Source: Amulumruptor sp947039275 (GTDB taxonomy: Bacteria > Bacteroidota > Bacteroidia > Bacteroidales > Muribaculaceae). Taken from it: a DNA stretch of 64,000 bases. Below are positions 16,417 to 25,768 of this stretch, piece after piece. A model generated the notes under the pieces. The model was not told the origin of the DNA, made no database searches, and worked only from the letters and a program-made list of their open reading frames with translations. A program made the translations under genes and the position numbers. The stretch lies in the NCBI GenBank assembly GCA_947039275.1, contig CAMQYL010000007.1, positions 1 through 64,000 on the forward strand, in the 5' to 3' direction. Within the stretch, counting starts at the first letter, position 1, and each line of letters begins with the position of its first letter.

Positions 16417-18381
16417 ATGATGAAGAAATTCCTGTCATTCCTTATTATATCCTTGTCAACGCTTGCTCTGGTTTATGCCAAGCAGCCTGATGTGGCTCCG
16501 TCATACGCCTGGGAAGCCACAATGCCGCTCGGTGTCACCCACCCGTCGACCATAGACACGCTGTTGACCAACTATGCGCAACGCTCCGTGCCTTCGGCGG
16601 TGTCATCAGCCTACGCCACCACCGGCAATCTGGGAGCGCAGGGCATAAATATGATATGGATGGAGCGGAAGCCGCAGAGTGATTTCTATTTCGTGGACCC
16701 GCTGAGGGTATGGCTGCCGTCGCTCGACAGCTACAAGTTCTACAACACGCGCATCCCGATGACCATTGTCAGCTATAATTTCGGAGGCGGACGTGATGTG
16801 GGGCAGGATCGCCTTAACGGCGTCTTTTCAGGCAATGTCAACAAGAAGATACAGATAGGTGCGTATCTTGATTATCTCTATTCACGAGGAAGCTATCAGG
16901 CTCAGGGCTCCAAGGATTTCAACTGGGGTTTTTCGGGCTCATACATGGGTGAACGCTATCAGATGATGGCGAGCCTGCTTTCATATAACATGCTCAACAA
17001 GGAAAACGGGGGTCTCAAAGACGATACCGTCATCCTTGATCCTGACAATGCGCCCTCGGCTGCTATAGGCGGCGGTCCCAAGAACTTTGCGGTCAATCTC
17101 AACGATGCGCATACACGCGTCAAGGGGCTGGATCTGTTTGTCAACAACCGCTACAGCCTCGGCTATCATCATGTGGAGCGTAACGACACCGATACGATAG
17201 TGCGCCGCACCTTCATACCTGTGACCGATCTGATATGGACTTTCAATCTCAAGACCAACTCGCATGTGTTTACCAACAAGACCAACCGCGAGGACACCGA
17301 CAACTTCTGGGCTGACAATTACTATGACACATCCGGGTCATACGACAAAACTTCTTACACCAAAGTCAGCAACACCTTCGGAGTGGGGTTGATAGAGGGC
17401 TTCCACAAGTGGGTCAAGATGGGATTGACGGGCTTTGTCACCTACGATTACAGCCGTTACCGTCTGCCGTATTATGATGAGGCTGACTATCCTCGCCATG
17501 AGGCGTTGACCCCATTGCCTGACTATACCCCTATGGATGACAAAATCACCCAGAACAAGCTCTATGTCGGTGCGCGTCTACACAGCGACAAGGGTAAATA
17601 CTTCAAGTATGATGCCATCGGGCGCATCGGAGTGGTCGGAGCTGCGGGTGAATTTAATGTTTCGGGGCATATGACCGGAAATATTCCCATACGCAAGGAC
17701 ACGCTTAGCGTCACCGCATATGCTAAACTCACCAACGAGCACTGTTCGCCTCTTATGGAGACCTACCGCTCCAACCATTATATATGGAACAACAAGTTTG
17801 ACAACACGCAGTCGTTTCGTTTCGGAGGTCAGATAGAGTTTCCACGCTGGGGCACAGCTGTCAACGTGGGCACCGAGACCGTCACCAATTGCGTCTATTT
17901 TGACCGCAATGCCTTGCCGGCTCAACACAGCGGGGGCGTACAACTGTTCTGGGCGCGTCTCGAACAGCCGTTTTCCGTAGGTCCTCTGCATTGGGACAAC
18001 CGCATCACCTATCAGGCTACCTCCAATGAGGACGTGATTCCGCTCCCGGCACTTGCAGTCTACAGCAACCTCTATGTGACTTTCAAGATAGCCAAAGTGC
18101 TGTCGGTGCAGTTTGGCGTGGACTGCGATTACTATACCCGTTACCGCGCTCCAGGTTATCAGCCGGCTACAGAGGCATTCTATAATCAGGATGCAGCTCT
18201 GTGTGGCAACTTCGCATTCATGAACGCTTATATCAACATGAAGCTGAGCCGTGCGCGATTCTACGTCATGATGTCACATGTCAACCAGGGCATGGGCTCC
18301 AACAACTATTTCTCCATACCGCACTATCCGCTCAATCCCCGCAGATTCCAGCTGGGTGTGTCGGTAGATTTCGCTAACTAA
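16417..18381 (+). CDS. Putative porin (Bacteroidetes PF14121-type)
   Basis: 654 residues from the MMKKFLSF start, with a signal peptide (hydrophobic LSFLIISLSTLALVYA, cleavage near AKQ). The body is rich in alternating aromatic/polar beta strands (for example YHHVERNDTDTIVRRTFIPVTDLIW; KLYVGARLHSDKGKYFKYDAIGRIGV) and ends in a barrel-like terminal strand FQLGVSVDFAN. It fits the 'putative porin' family that Bacteroidetes carry as an outer-membrane beta-barrel; substrate unknown. A solute-binding-domain gene follows 12 bases later, a neighbour I recall for this family. Confidence 0.82.
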   Translation: MMKKFLSFLIISLSTLALVYAKQPDVAPSYAWEATMPLGVTHPSTIDTLLTNYAQRSVPSAVSSAYATTGNLGAQGINMIWMERKPQSDFYFVDPLRVWLPSLDSYKFYNTRIPMTIVSYNFGGGRDVGQDRLNGVFSGNVNKKIQIGAYLDYLYSRGSYQAQGSKDFNWGFSGSYMGERYQMMASLLSYNMLNKENGGLKDDTVILDPDNAPSAAIGGGPKNFAVNLNDAHTRVKGLDLFVNNRYSLGYHHVERNDTDTIVRRTFIPVTDLIWTFNLKTNSHVFTNKTNREDTDNFWADNYYDTSGSYDKTSYTKVSNTFGVGLIEGFHKWVKMGLTGFVTYDYSRYRLPYYDEADYPRHEALTPLPDYTPMDDKITQNKLYVGARLHSDKGKYFKYDAIGRIGVVGAAGEFNVSGHMTGNIPIRKDTLSVTAYAKLTNEHCSPLMETYRSNHYIWNNKFDNTQSFRFGGQIEFPRWGTAVNVGTETVTNCVYFDRNALPAQHSGGVQLFWARLEQPFSVGPLHWDNRITYQATSNEDVIPLPALAVYSNLYVTFKIAKVLSVQFGVDCDYYTRYRAPGYQPATEAFYNQDAALCGNFAFMNAYINMKLSRARFYVMMSHVNQGMGSNNYFSIPHYPLNPRRFQLGVSVDFAN

Positions 18382-18393
18382 ACAGCTGATCGT

Positions 18394-19227
18394 ATGTTTG
18401 AACGTCCGAAACCAGCCCGTGGGCGCACATTGCTCTATGTCATTCTGCTTGTAACGGCATTGGCATGCATGGTGCTCCTGCGCGAGTGCAGCATATTCCG
18501 CAGCTACCGTGTCTCTGACCGTCCGGCATCGGGTGACACCCTTGATGTGGCGATAGAGTATTCGCCCATGTCGCTCTACCGCTATGCCGACACGCTGGGC
18601 GGCTTTAACTACGATGTCATCCGTGAAATCGCACGTCAGCGAGGTCTGCCTCTCAAATTTCATCCTCTGACCAATATCACCCAGGGGCTTGAAGGGCTTG
18701 ACACTCATAAATATGACATATTAGTGGCTGATGTGGCGCGTACGACCGATATGCAGGATCGTGTGATTTTCACCGAGCCGTCATTTCTTGACAAGCAGGT
18801 GCTCGTACAACCGCGTGATTCGGTGACTCGTAAGGGCAAGATACGTTCGCAGATAGATCTCGGCAGCGATACGGTGTGGGTGCCCAAGGGCTCTCCGGCG
18901 GTGTCGCGTCTGTACAATCTGTCGCGTGAAATAGGTCGTGAGATACCGGTCAAGGAGAGCGATGAATATGGCTCGGAACAGCTCTTCATGCTGACCTCGC
19001 TCGGTGAAATACCCATGGCTGTGGTCAACGAAGCCACGGCTCTCCGCCTCGCCAAGGACTATCCGCAGGTAGATGTCTCCTTAGGCATCTCCTTCACCCA
19101 GTTCCAGTCGTGGCTCATAGCCCGTGACCGCAAGCAGCTCGCCGATTCGATAAATGCCGCCCTGACAGACTTCAAGAACACCGACGGATACGCGCAGCTA
19201 GCCAAACGATACAAGCTTCATCGGTGA
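18394..19227 (+). CDS. Membrane-anchored SBP_bac_3 / MltF-like solute-binding protein
   Basis: 277 residues. An N-terminal membrane segment (about 11-29, LLYVILLVTALACMVLL) anchors a type 3 extracellular solute-binding fold: LDVAIEYSPMSLYRY, GFNYDVIREIARQRGLPL, YDILVADVARTTDMQDRVIFTEPSFL, and closing helices FKNTDGYAQLAKRYKLHR. The fold resembles the regulatory half of MltF, but no lytic transglycosylase domain follows. Its spacing (12 bases) implies co-transcription with the porin, so it may sense or bind a small amino-acid-like or muropeptide ligand in the periplasm; that role is inference. Confidence 0.8.
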   Translation: MFERPKPARGRTLLYVILLVTALACMVLLRECSIFRSYRVSDRPASGDTLDVAIEYSPMSLYRYADTLGGFNYDVIREIARQRGLPLKFHPLTNITQGLEGLDTHKYDILVADVARTTDMQDRVIFTEPSFLDKQVLVQPRDSVTRKGKIRSQIDLGSDTVWVPKGSPAVSRLYNLSREIGREIPVKESDEYGSEQLFMLTSLGEIPMAVVNEATALRLAKDYPQVDVSLGISFTQFQSWLIARDRKQLADSINAALTDFKNTDGYAQLAKRYKLHR

Positions 19228-19274
19228 GATGCTAATAAAAGCTAACAGACTAAGGTATTGACAAAAATAATTGC

Positions 19275-19282
19275 TAACTTTG
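19275..19282 (+). promoter_or_regulatory. -7 box upstream of the alpha-amylase
   Basis: TAACTTTG, with TTGACA about 15 bp before it. The leader to the amylase ATG would be about 105 nt and contains a degenerate REP arm near 19316-19335. Confidence 0.55.
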
Positions 19283-19396
19283 GGTGAGTGATGAAAGTCA
19301 TGTAGCCTTTGATGAGGGGACATGCCGGACATCAGGATTTGCTTATTTCTTTATATCAATAATAACTTCTTACCTTTATAGCTCAAACATCTTACA

Positions 19397-20818
19397 ATGA
19401 AAAAGTTGACTGCAATAGCCGGTGGGCTTTCCATGGTGGCTCTCGTAGCTTCTGCCTCCACTAATCCTGACCCCAAAATCCCTGCTGATGCCACTATCCT
19501 CCACGCCTGGTCATGGTCATTTCCGACCATCGCCGACAACATGAAGGACATAGCCGAGGCAGGATACAAGTATGTACAGACATCTCCTGCCAATACTTGC
19601 TTCGTCGGTGAAGACGGCGGCATGGCTCTCTTCAGCCAGGAGGGGGATTCGGTAAAGGGCAAATGGTACTACCACTACCAGCCTATCGACTGGAAGGTCG
19701 GCAACTACCAGCTCGGCACACGCGAGCAGTTTAAGGCTATGTGTGACAGTGCCCGCAAATATAATGTGAAGGTGCTCGTCGATGTGCTCCCCAACCACAC
19801 CGCATTTGACACCACCGCCGTCACCCCCGACCTGCTTGCCTCAGCCGGCGGACGCGACCGTCTCTGGCACAAATCGGGTTTCAACGAAATCAAGGATTAC
19901 AATGACCGCACACAGTGTACACTATGGGCTATGGGCGGTCTGCCTGACGTGAATACCGAGAATCCCGACTTCCAGTATTACTTCCTCCAGTACATCAATG
20001 ACCTTATCAATCTCGGTGCGCGCGGTTTCCGCTATGATACCGCCAAGCACATAGGCGTGCCGAGCGATCCGGTGGCTCCTGAGGCTGAGCGAAACAATTT
20101 CTGGGATGTCGCCACAGGTCGCGAAGCTGTGGAAGGTCTGTCGCTGCTGATGCCCGACACCGTGTTTGTCTACGGAGAGGTGCTTCAGGACAAGAACGTC
20201 CCCGAGGCTGAGTATGCCAAGTACATGTCGATGACCGCCAGCAATTATGGTCACACCCTCCGTGCCGCCCTCGATAAGATGGATGCCAACGCCGTCAATC
20301 TGCGCGGTTGGGACCACACCATGACCCCCGATCATCTCGTGTCGTGGGTGGAGTCACATGACACCTATTGCAATGCCCACGAGTCGGCAGGTCTCTCTGA
20401 CGACCAGATACGCATGGGTTGGGTGTTCCTCACCGCACGTAACGGTGGCATACCTCTGTTCTACAGCCGTCCCGCAGGCAGCGGTCCGGGCAATGTGTGG
20501 GGCAACAACCGCATAGGCGAGCGTGGCAATGACAACTTCAAGCACCCCGAGGTGGTGGCTGTCAACAAATTCCGCACAGCCATGGCTGGTCAGCCCGAAA
20601 ACATCGTCATATCTGAAAACGGCGCACTCGTAGAGGTCGAGCGCGGCAACAAGGGCGTGGCTCTCGTCAACATCAGCAACAAGGCACAGAAGGTGAAACT
20701 GGCAACATCCCTGGCTGACGGAGAATATACCGACGGCGTGCACGGTACCAAGTTTACCGTCAAGAAAGGCATGCTGTCTGGCAAGACCGCTCCTCTGACC
20801 AGCTATATCCTCATGTAA
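19397..20818 (+). CDS. Secreted GH13 alpha-amylase
   Basis: 473 residues: signal peptide (MKKLTAIAGGLSMVALVASAS), then an (alpha/beta)8 amylase barrel with the four GH13 signatures: DVLPNHTA, GFRYDTAKHIG (nucleophile Asp), YGEVLQD (acid/base Glu) and WVESHDTY (transition-state Asp). A short C-terminal beta domain follows. It hydrolyses alpha-1,4-glucan, probably in the periplasm or outside the cell. It is not flanked by susC/susD genes, so it is not in a classical polysaccharide-utilisation locus; the glycogen genes lie 17 kb downstream. Confidence 0.93.
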   Translation: MKKLTAIAGGLSMVALVASASTNPDPKIPADATILHAWSWSFPTIADNMKDIAEAGYKYVQTSPANTCFVGEDGGMALFSQEGDSVKGKWYYHYQPIDWKVGNYQLGTREQFKAMCDSARKYNVKVLVDVLPNHTAFDTTAVTPDLLASAGGRDRLWHKSGFNEIKDYNDRTQCTLWAMGGLPDVNTENPDFQYYFLQYINDLINLGARGFRYDTAKHIGVPSDPVAPEAERNNFWDVATGREAVEGLSLLMPDTVFVYGEVLQDKNVPEAEYAKYMSMTASNYGHTLRAALDKMDANAVNLRGWDHTMTPDHLVSWVESHDTYCNAHESAGLSDDQIRMGWVFLTARNGGIPLFYSRPAGSGPGNVWGNNRIGERGNDNFKHPEVVAVNKFRTAMAGQPENIVISENGALVEVERGNKGVALVNISNKAQKVKLATSLADGEYTDGVHGTKFTVKKGMLSGKTAPLTSYILM

Positions 20819-20856
20819 CAGGTCGTTGCAGAACTTCCAAAATCACGCCAAAACTT

Positions 20857-20946
20857 GTAGGGACATGCCATGGCATGTCAGACAGGGCACCACATGGCGG
20901 TTTGAACCATCCAAAATGATGCAGACATGCCATGGCATGTCCCTAC
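20857..20946. repeat. REP/BIME-like pair R4
   Basis: Inverted GTAG plus CATGCCATGGCATG arms around a 40-bp spacer, 38 bp after the amylase stop. Both outer flanks carry a TTCTGCAAC-type motif (20825-20836 inverted; 20965-20974). Confidence 0.85.
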
Positions 20947-21072
20947 AAGTGGATGAACTTACGTTCTGCAACAGCCTTCAAGAGAAAAAGCGTCAGGTCA
21001 ATCGCACAAAAACATCTATTGATTGTTATATAAATTGGATTCAGTAACCAATTCTTAAAACAGTAATTCAAT

Positions 21073-21282
21073 ATGAAACCCCTCAACATTATTCTCGCCG
21101 TGATAGGTGGTGCCGTGGCAGGTGCTGCAGTAGGTCTTCTCCTCGCTCCCGAAAAGGGTGAAAAGACGCGTGACAACATCGTGGATTTCCTCAAAGAGCA
21201 GGGCCTGAAGCTCAAGAAAGGCAAGATGGAAGAGCTTGCCGATACAATCGCTGACGAGATCCACAAGATTAAGGAGAAATGA
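21073..21282 (+). CDS. YtxH-type small envelope protein
   Basis: 69 residues: a glycine/alanine-rich membrane segment with the YtxH signature (ILAVIGGAVAGAAVGLLLAPEKGEKTRDNI) followed by an amphipathic charged helix. YtxH-family proteins are small, often stress-induced membrane proteins of unclear function. A second family member lies 137 bp downstream, separated by a GGGGCAG...CTGCCCC hairpin. Confidence 0.8.
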   Translation: MKPLNIILAVIGGAVAGAAVGLLLAPEKGEKTRDNIVDFLKEQGLKLKKGKMEELADTIADEIHKIKEK

Positions 21283-21349
21283 GGAGATGCGGTCATGAAA
21301 CGCCGCTTCCGCTTCATAGCCCTTTAAACTTCTAAGACAACAATATCTC

Positions 21350-21382
21350 AAGGGGCAGCCTTATGATTACAGACTGCCCCTT
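21350..21382 (+). terminator. Hairpin between the two YtxH genes
   Basis: AAGGGGCAG pairs with CTGCCCCTT around a 15-nt loop; there is no long T-run, so termination may be partial. Confidence 0.45.
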
Positions 21383-21418
21383 GATTATCGTAATTTATCA
21401 CATATCATATTACCGATT

Positions 21419-21619
21419 ATGAACGCAACATCCATTCTTTATGCATTTTTAGGCGGAGCTATCGTAGGCGCAGGAGCAGCACTGCTTCTCGCACCCGAAA
21501 AAGGTGAAGACACCCGCAAGCGCATCCGCGAGATTCTCCGCAAGAAAGGCATCATATGCTGCGACAGTGAGATAGACGCCCTCGTAGAACAGCTGACCAG
21601 CGAAGTCGAAGCCGAATAA
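21419..21619 (+). CDS. YtxH-type small envelope protein, paralogue
   Basis: 66 residues with the same layout as the gene at 21073: a glycine-rich membrane segment (YAFLGGAIVGAGAALLLAPEKGEDTRKRI) and a charged tail that includes the pair CC. The two share LLLAPEKGE almost exactly, suggesting a tandem duplication. The next gene begins 50 bp later. Confidence 0.8.
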   Translation: MNATSILYAFLGGAIVGAGAALLLAPEKGEDTRKRIREILRKKGIICCDSEIDALVEQLTSEVEAE

Positions 21620-21669
21620 TCCCGCACTTAGGGTCAGTATTTCGTCAGTTTTCCAACTCCTGACACACG

Positions 21670-22002
21670 ATGGATACCGAGAGCTATAAAAACTTATGGA
21701 TGCGGCTGTCGGAGCTGTTAAAGCTCTATTGGTCTAACACCAAGCTCACCGTTACTGAGAAGGCGGCACGACTCATGGCGACGGTGGCGCTTTGCGCTAT
21801 CGTGTTTGTGTTGGGTGTGCTGGCTTTCTTCTTCCTGTCTATTGCGCTCGTCCACTGGATCGCCTCCGGCACCGGGTCTGAGTGGGCTTATCTGATTATG
21901 GGCGGATTTTACCTTTTGCTCATCATTGTGTTTGTGCTCTTTAAGAAACAGCTTATAGCTAACCCGATATGTAAATTCATATCACAACTATTACTGTCAT
22001 GA
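21670..22002 (+). CDS. Phage-holin-superfamily / DUF-type membrane protein
   Basis: 110 residues with an N-terminal soluble helix and two strong membrane segments (about 37-60 and 75-97). This is the layout of the holin-III/'phage holin family' membrane proteins that commonly sit with YtxH genes in Bacteroidetes and are thought to be envelope-stress rather than phage proteins. Its stop overlaps the start of the next gene by 4 bases. Confidence 0.65.
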   Translation: MDTESYKNLWMRLSELLKLYWSNTKLTVTEKAARLMATVALCAIVFVLGVLAFFFLSIALVHWIASGTGSEWAYLIMGGFYLLLIIVFVLFKKQLIANPICKFISQLLLS

Positions 22003-22283
22003 ACCACAAGACAATTGTCGATACTTTCAATGATCCCACAGCGAGCCACAGATATACTATCGATGAAATAGCTTATCTGAGGGCATATACTGCTGCGCGT
22101 ATCCAGCTACAGAAGGAGCAATTGGCAGGCATAGGGCATAATCTCGCCACTACAGGATCGCTTTCTGGCAAGTCATCATGGATCGGTCGGATATTGAGCT
22201 GCTTCAGCTACTTCGACTATGTGTTGCTGGGGCTGAAACTGCTGACCGGCTTCCGCTCGCTGATGCGCATCCGCAAGCGCTGA
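21999..22283 (+). CDS. Small hypothetical protein of the YtxH-holin cluster
   Basis: 94 residues, translationally coupled to the gene before it. It has a helical N-terminal part (TIDEIAYLRAYTAARIQLQKEQLAGIGHNL) and a C-terminal hydrophobic/basic stretch (ILSCFSYFDYVLLGLKLLTGFRSLMRIRKR) that may lie on the membrane. I do not recognise the family; the coupling suggests it acts with the membrane protein. Confidence 0.65.
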   Translation: MNHKTIVDTFNDPTASHRYTIDEIAYLRAYTAARIQLQKEQLAGIGHNLATTGSLSGKSSWIGRILSCFSYFDYVLLGLKLLTGFRSLMRIRKR

Positions 22284-22306
22284 CCGCAATTCCTAAGAAA
22301 TCCTTC

Positions 22307-22334
22307 GTAGGGGCATGCTATGGCATGCCCCTGC
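22307..22334 (+). repeat. Single REP arm R5
   Basis: GTAG plus GGGCATGCTATGGCATGCCC, a CATGCC-family palindrome with compensated changes at the outer pairs. No inverted partner is near. Confidence 0.7.
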
Positions 22335-22404
22335 GTCGCTTGTTTAACATGGGAATCGCATAGACGTATGGATGCGGCTATTAAATAGGAAAAAACAGAA
22401 TAAT

Positions 22405-22490
22405 GTAGGGACATGCCATGGCATGTCCGCCCTCCCGATGTGATGATAGCAAATGCTACGTTACGCGGACATGCCATGGCATGTCCCTAC
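22405..22490. repeat. REP/BIME-like pair R6
   Basis: Inverted CATGCCATGGCATG arms with GTAG feet. The spacer (GATGATAGCAAATGCTACG) is also found in R13, and the outer flank leading to TTTTGCAACATCCTCC (22523-22538) is shared with R8. Confidence 0.85.
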
Positions 22491-22572
22491 ACCATACAGG
22501 TAGGATTACCATAATTGACAGGTTTTGCAACATCCTCCAGCGTCGTTATAGGCAGTCAGCCACCTGAAGTAG

Positions 22573-22928
22573 GCACATCGGAGACATTACGATGACGGTT
22601 CTTGCCCCCGTGGGAGGCAGAGATGTTAGGCAGTGGTCAGGCTGGCTGTAGGTCAGGCTGACCACTGTACAGGTGATGACATAAGGCACACGCCGCTGTA
22701 GGCGGCGCACTTCGCCTGAGGGTGTGCGCCTCCGACGGAGGCGATAATAATGGAAGGATGGATGGCGTTACAGGGGTCATGCAAGCCTAAACAGCTTGCC
22801 TGCCCCCTGCCTAACATATGTGTCTCCTACGGAGACATCGCCCTGGTGTATCCTTCTACACCCAACAAAAAATCGGAGACGTGCCTCTATGTCTGTTGGA
22901 TTCACATTTTCATCAGCTTTGACCACTC
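22573..22928 (-). repeat. Element B, copy 2 (inverted)
   Basis: Reverse-complement arrangement of the 84-470 mosaic: GCCTCC-type hairpin, GTGGTCAGGCTGG...CCTGACCAC, CGCCGC...GCGGCG, CGCCTCCGACGGAGGCG, GGGGTCA...TGCCCCC, GTCTCCTACGGAGAC, then the conserved TTTTCATCAGCTT segment joined to a GACGCGGC REP arm, as at 30-110. Together with R5 to R8 it fills the gene-free region 22284-23180. Confidence 0.75.
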
Positions 22929-22955
22929 GTAGGGACGCGGCGTGCCGCGTCATCG
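22929..22955 (+). repeat. Single REP arm R7 (GACGCGGC stem)
   Basis: GTAGG plus GACGCGGCGTGCCGCGTC at the end of element B copy 2; the same REP-to-B junction exists at 78-84. Confidence 0.75.
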
Positions 22956-23006
22956 TTGGGCATTGTGTTTGCTGGGATGTTGCAAAACTCCGAATCGTAC
23001 AATGCT

Positions 23007-23079
23007 GTAGGGACATGCCATGGCATGTCTAATCTGCAAGTGCGTGAGAATCCGCAGACATGCCATGGCATGTCCCTAC
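23007..23079. repeat. REP/BIME-like pair R8
   Basis: Inverted CATGCCATGGCATG arms with GTAG feet and a short 25-bp spacer, followed by the conserved flank ending TTTTGCACCATCCTCC (23111-23126). Confidence 0.85.
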
Positions 23080-23187
23080 AGCATACAGGCAGTATCACCA
23101 CAATTTACAGGTTTTGCACCATCCTCCCTACAAGTAGGGGGATTATCTGGGGAGGGAGAGCGTTATTGTTTGTTGGTTAAAAATGAG

Positions 23188-23195
23188 TAACTTTG
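23188..23195 (+). promoter_or_regulatory. -7 box of prmA
   Basis: TAACTTTG, 23 bp before the prmA ATG. Confidence 0.6.
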
Positions 23196-23217
23196 CTGAA
23201 AATATCAACGACGCTCT

Positions 23218-24066
23218 ATGAATGACTATCGCCAGACCGATTTCCGCCTCGTGCCGTGTGATGCCGACATGACGGATCTGCTTGCGGCTTTTCTTGCCGA
23301 TGCCGGGTATGAGAGTTTTGTAACGACTGATGACGGATTGACGGCATACGTCAGGGAAGAGGATTTCGATGAGGATGCGGTCGCCGATATCATAGCTGAT
23401 TTCCCGTTTGAGACTGCCATAACATGGGCGTCGGAGACCGTCGAGGGTCGTGACTGGAACAGCGAGTGGGAGAAAAACTATTTCCAGCCTATCGTAGTGG
23501 GGGATAAGGTAGCCATACACAGCTCTTTTCACACCGATGTCCCTGCTGCCGACTATGACATAGTGATTGACCCGAAGATGGCTTTCGGCACAGGCCATCA
23601 TGCCACGACGAGTCTTATGATACGGTTTCTGCTTGAATGCAGTGTGGATGGTAAGCGTGTCATAGACATGGGCACAGGCAGCGGCATACTTGCCATCTTG
23701 GCATCGATGCTCGGTGCATCGGCTGTCTCAGCCATAGAAATTGACGAGATGGCGGCGGTAAATGCCCGCGAAAATGTCGAGGCAAACGGTTGCGCCGGTA
23801 ATGTCAATGTGATTCTCGGTGATGCATCGGCATTGTCGCATTGCGAGCCTGCCGATGTCTTTCTTGCCAATATCAACCGCAATATAATCATCAGCGACAT
23901 TGCGCGGTATGTCCTGGCTATCAAAGAGGGCGGTGTGGCTGCTTTCAGCGGTTTTTATCTTGCCGATGTCCCTCTGATAGAAAAAGCGGCTTCTGAACAT
24001 GGACTGGAGTTGACCGGTACAAGCACGGAGGGCGAATGGTGCCGGGCTACATTTGTCAAGCGTTGA
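23218..24066 (+). CDS. prmA: Ribosomal protein L11 methyltransferase
   Basis: 282 residues. Class I SAM methyltransferase domain with motif I VIDMGTGSGILAI at about 148-160, preceded by the PrmA signature DPKMAFGTGHHATT (118-131), and the NPPY-like motif replaced by LANINRN, the form used by PrmA. It trimethylates ribosomal protein L11. The N-terminal ~100 residues are the L11-recognition domain. It has its own promoter box after a repeat-filled gap. Confidence 0.93.
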   Translation: MNDYRQTDFRLVPCDADMTDLLAAFLADAGYESFVTTDDGLTAYVREEDFDEDAVADIIADFPFETAITWASETVEGRDWNSEWEKNYFQPIVVGDKVAIHSSFHTDVPAADYDIVIDPKMAFGTGHHATTSLMIRFLLECSVDGKRVIDMGTGSGILAILASMLGASAVSAIEIDEMAAVNARENVEANGCAGNVNVILGDASALSHCEPADVFLANINRNIIISDIARYVLAIKEGGVAAFSGFYLADVPLIEKAASEHGLELTGTSTEGEWCRATFVKR

Positions 24067-24129
24067 TTGCAGGCATTTTCTCTGACACCTTATAATATAT
24101 AACAGTTCATCATATTATCTTCGTAAGAC

Positions 24130-24693
24130 ATGAGATATATCAAAGCTATCATAGCAGCCGTAGTGATGTCGGTGTGCGGCAGCGCCAATGGAGCCAGGGC
24201 GGCTGAGACACCTGTCATGGAGGGCAACAGCAAGGTCGCATTTGCCTGGGGCGTGGATGTGGGCAGTTCGATAGACCTCACTACTGCCGACATGTCGTCG
24301 CTCAATGGAGATGCCTATTTCGGACTGAAATGTCCGGGCATGGAGATTGTCGGAGTGGGAGCCGGAATCCATGGAATGGTCAATAACAATTCGTTCAGTT
24401 ATCCGGTATATGTGCTGATGCGCACCTCTTTTTCCAAGCAAAGAAAGCTGTGCTTCTTCGATCTGAGGACCGGTGTCGCGCTCAACAGTTTCTTCGGTAC
24501 AGCTACGGACGCAGCCTTCTATATCAATCCATCGGTAGGAATCAATCTCGCCGGGTCACGTAAGTTTCAGAGTTACCTGACGTTGGGCTACAGCTATAAT
24601 GGCGGCAAGGATATAAGTGATGCTGAGACGACCTCAGGCAAGTCAGCCAAGAATCTGAGCATGGCTACTATCAGATTGGGCATAATGTTCTAA
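24130..24693 (+). CDS. Hypothetical small outer-membrane-type protein
   Basis: 187 residues with a signal peptide (MRYIKAIIAAVVMSVCGSANGARA). The mature part shows alternating strands with aromatic ends (FAWGVDVGSSIDLTTAD; FFDLRTGVALNSFFG; YLTLGYSYNGG) and a last strand MATIRLGIMF ending in Phe, typical of an 8-stranded outer-membrane barrel. No specific family recognised. It lies 63 bp after prmA and ends 150 bp before dapF; 24694-24811 is AT-rich and empty. Confidence 0.65.
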   Translation: MRYIKAIIAAVVMSVCGSANGARAAETPVMEGNSKVAFAWGVDVGSSIDLTTADMSSLNGDAYFGLKCPGMEIVGVGAGIHGMVNNNSFSYPVYVLMRTSFSKQRKLCFFDLRTGVALNSFFGTATDAAFYINPSVGINLAGSRKFQSYLTLGYSYNGGKDISDAETTSGKSAKNLSMATIRLGIMF

Positions 24694-24811
24694 ATGTTAT
24701 GATGGGATAGAGAAATGCCACGCAAATCACGATTAGCATGGCAAAAAGAAATATAATTATAAACATTACGACATTTTGCTAAAATTATATTGATTATTCA
24801 AACAAAATGTT

Positions 24812-24819
24812 TACCTTTG
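24812..24819 (+). promoter_or_regulatory. -7 box of dapF-dapL
   Basis: TACCTTTG, 27 bp before the dapF start. Confidence 0.55.
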
Positions 24820-24845
24820 CATCGTAAAGATAAACATAAGACAAA

Positions 24846-25700
24846 ATGGCCGTACAAGAAGTCATAAAATTCACCAAGATGCACGGGCTGGGCAACGATT
24901 ACATCTACATCAATTGCCTTGAAGGTGCACCGCGTGATCCATCGGCATTGGCGGTGGAAATGAGCGACCGCCACAAGGGGGTAGGTGCCGACGGCATCAT
25001 CCTCATCATGGACAGCAATGTAGCCGACTTCAAGATGCGCATGTTCAACGCCGACGGTTCCGAGGGCAAGATGTGTGGCAACGCCAGCCGCTGCATAGGC
25101 AAATATGTCTATGAGCAGGGATTGACCGACAAGCAGATCATAAAGCTCGAAACTCTCTCGGGCATCAAAATCCTGTCACTCGATGTCAAAGCCGGCAAAG
25201 TCGATGCCGTGACAGTGGACATGGGCGAGCCGGTGATTGACTCGCAGCTCGTGCCTGTGGTCAGCGAACTGCCGTCGGTCATCAACGCTGCGGTCAGCAC
25301 TTCTGCCGGAGATGTGAAAATCAATGCGGTGTCGATGGGCAATCCTCACGGGGTGGTTTTTGTCGATAGTCTTGATGACGTGGATGTACATCGTCTCGGA
25401 CGCGAATTAGAGGTACACCCCATGTGGCCCGACAGAGCCAACATAGAGTTTGCCGAGGTCATTTCCCCACAGCGCATACGCATGAGAGTGTGGGAGCGGG
25501 GCAGCGGAGAGACGCTTGCCTGCGGCACCGGAGCATGCGCCACCGCGGTAGCTGCTGCCATCAACGGTCTGACCGACAGGGAAGTGGCTGTGGAACTGCT
25601 CGGCGGCACTCTCGAGATAGACTGGGGCGATGACGGACATGTGTACATGAAAGGCGGTGCCACCACGGTTTACTCCGGCTGCTATCCGCGCACCACCTGA
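24846..25700 (+). CDS. dapF: Diaminopimelate epimerase
   Basis: Converts LL- to meso-diaminopimelate for lysine and peptidoglycan synthesis. 284 residues with the N-terminal MHGLGNDYIYI, the two catalytic cysteines in MCGNASRC and ACGTGACATA, and the GNPHGVVF region. It is followed 69 bp later by dapL, so the two steps of the aminotransferase variant of the lysine/DAP pathway stand together. Confidence 0.96.
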   Translation: MAVQEVIKFTKMHGLGNDYIYINCLEGAPRDPSALAVEMSDRHKGVGADGIILIMDSNVADFKMRMFNADGSEGKMCGNASRCIGKYVYEQGLTDKQIIKLETLSGIKILSLDVKAGKVDAVTVDMGEPVIDSQLVPVVSELPSVINAAVSTSAGDVKINAVSMGNPHGVVFVDSLDDVDVHRLGRELEVHPMWPDRANIEFAEVISPQRIRMRVWERGSGETLACGTGACATAVAAAINGLTDREVAVELLGGTLEIDWGDDGHVYMKGGATTVYSGCYPRTT

Positions 25701-25768
25701 CCGCCGACAACGATTAACGGAAAAAGATACAGATACAATAGGTAAGAGAAGATTAACGGAAAATAGAT

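Noticed and set aside
19397..20818. Polysaccharide-utilisation locus around the alpha-amylase
   Set aside because: No susC/susD pair, sensor or other glycosidase is adjacent.
21670..22002. Prophage remnant, from the holin-like protein
   Set aside because: No other phage gene is near; with YtxH genes this is a common chromosomal envelope cluster.
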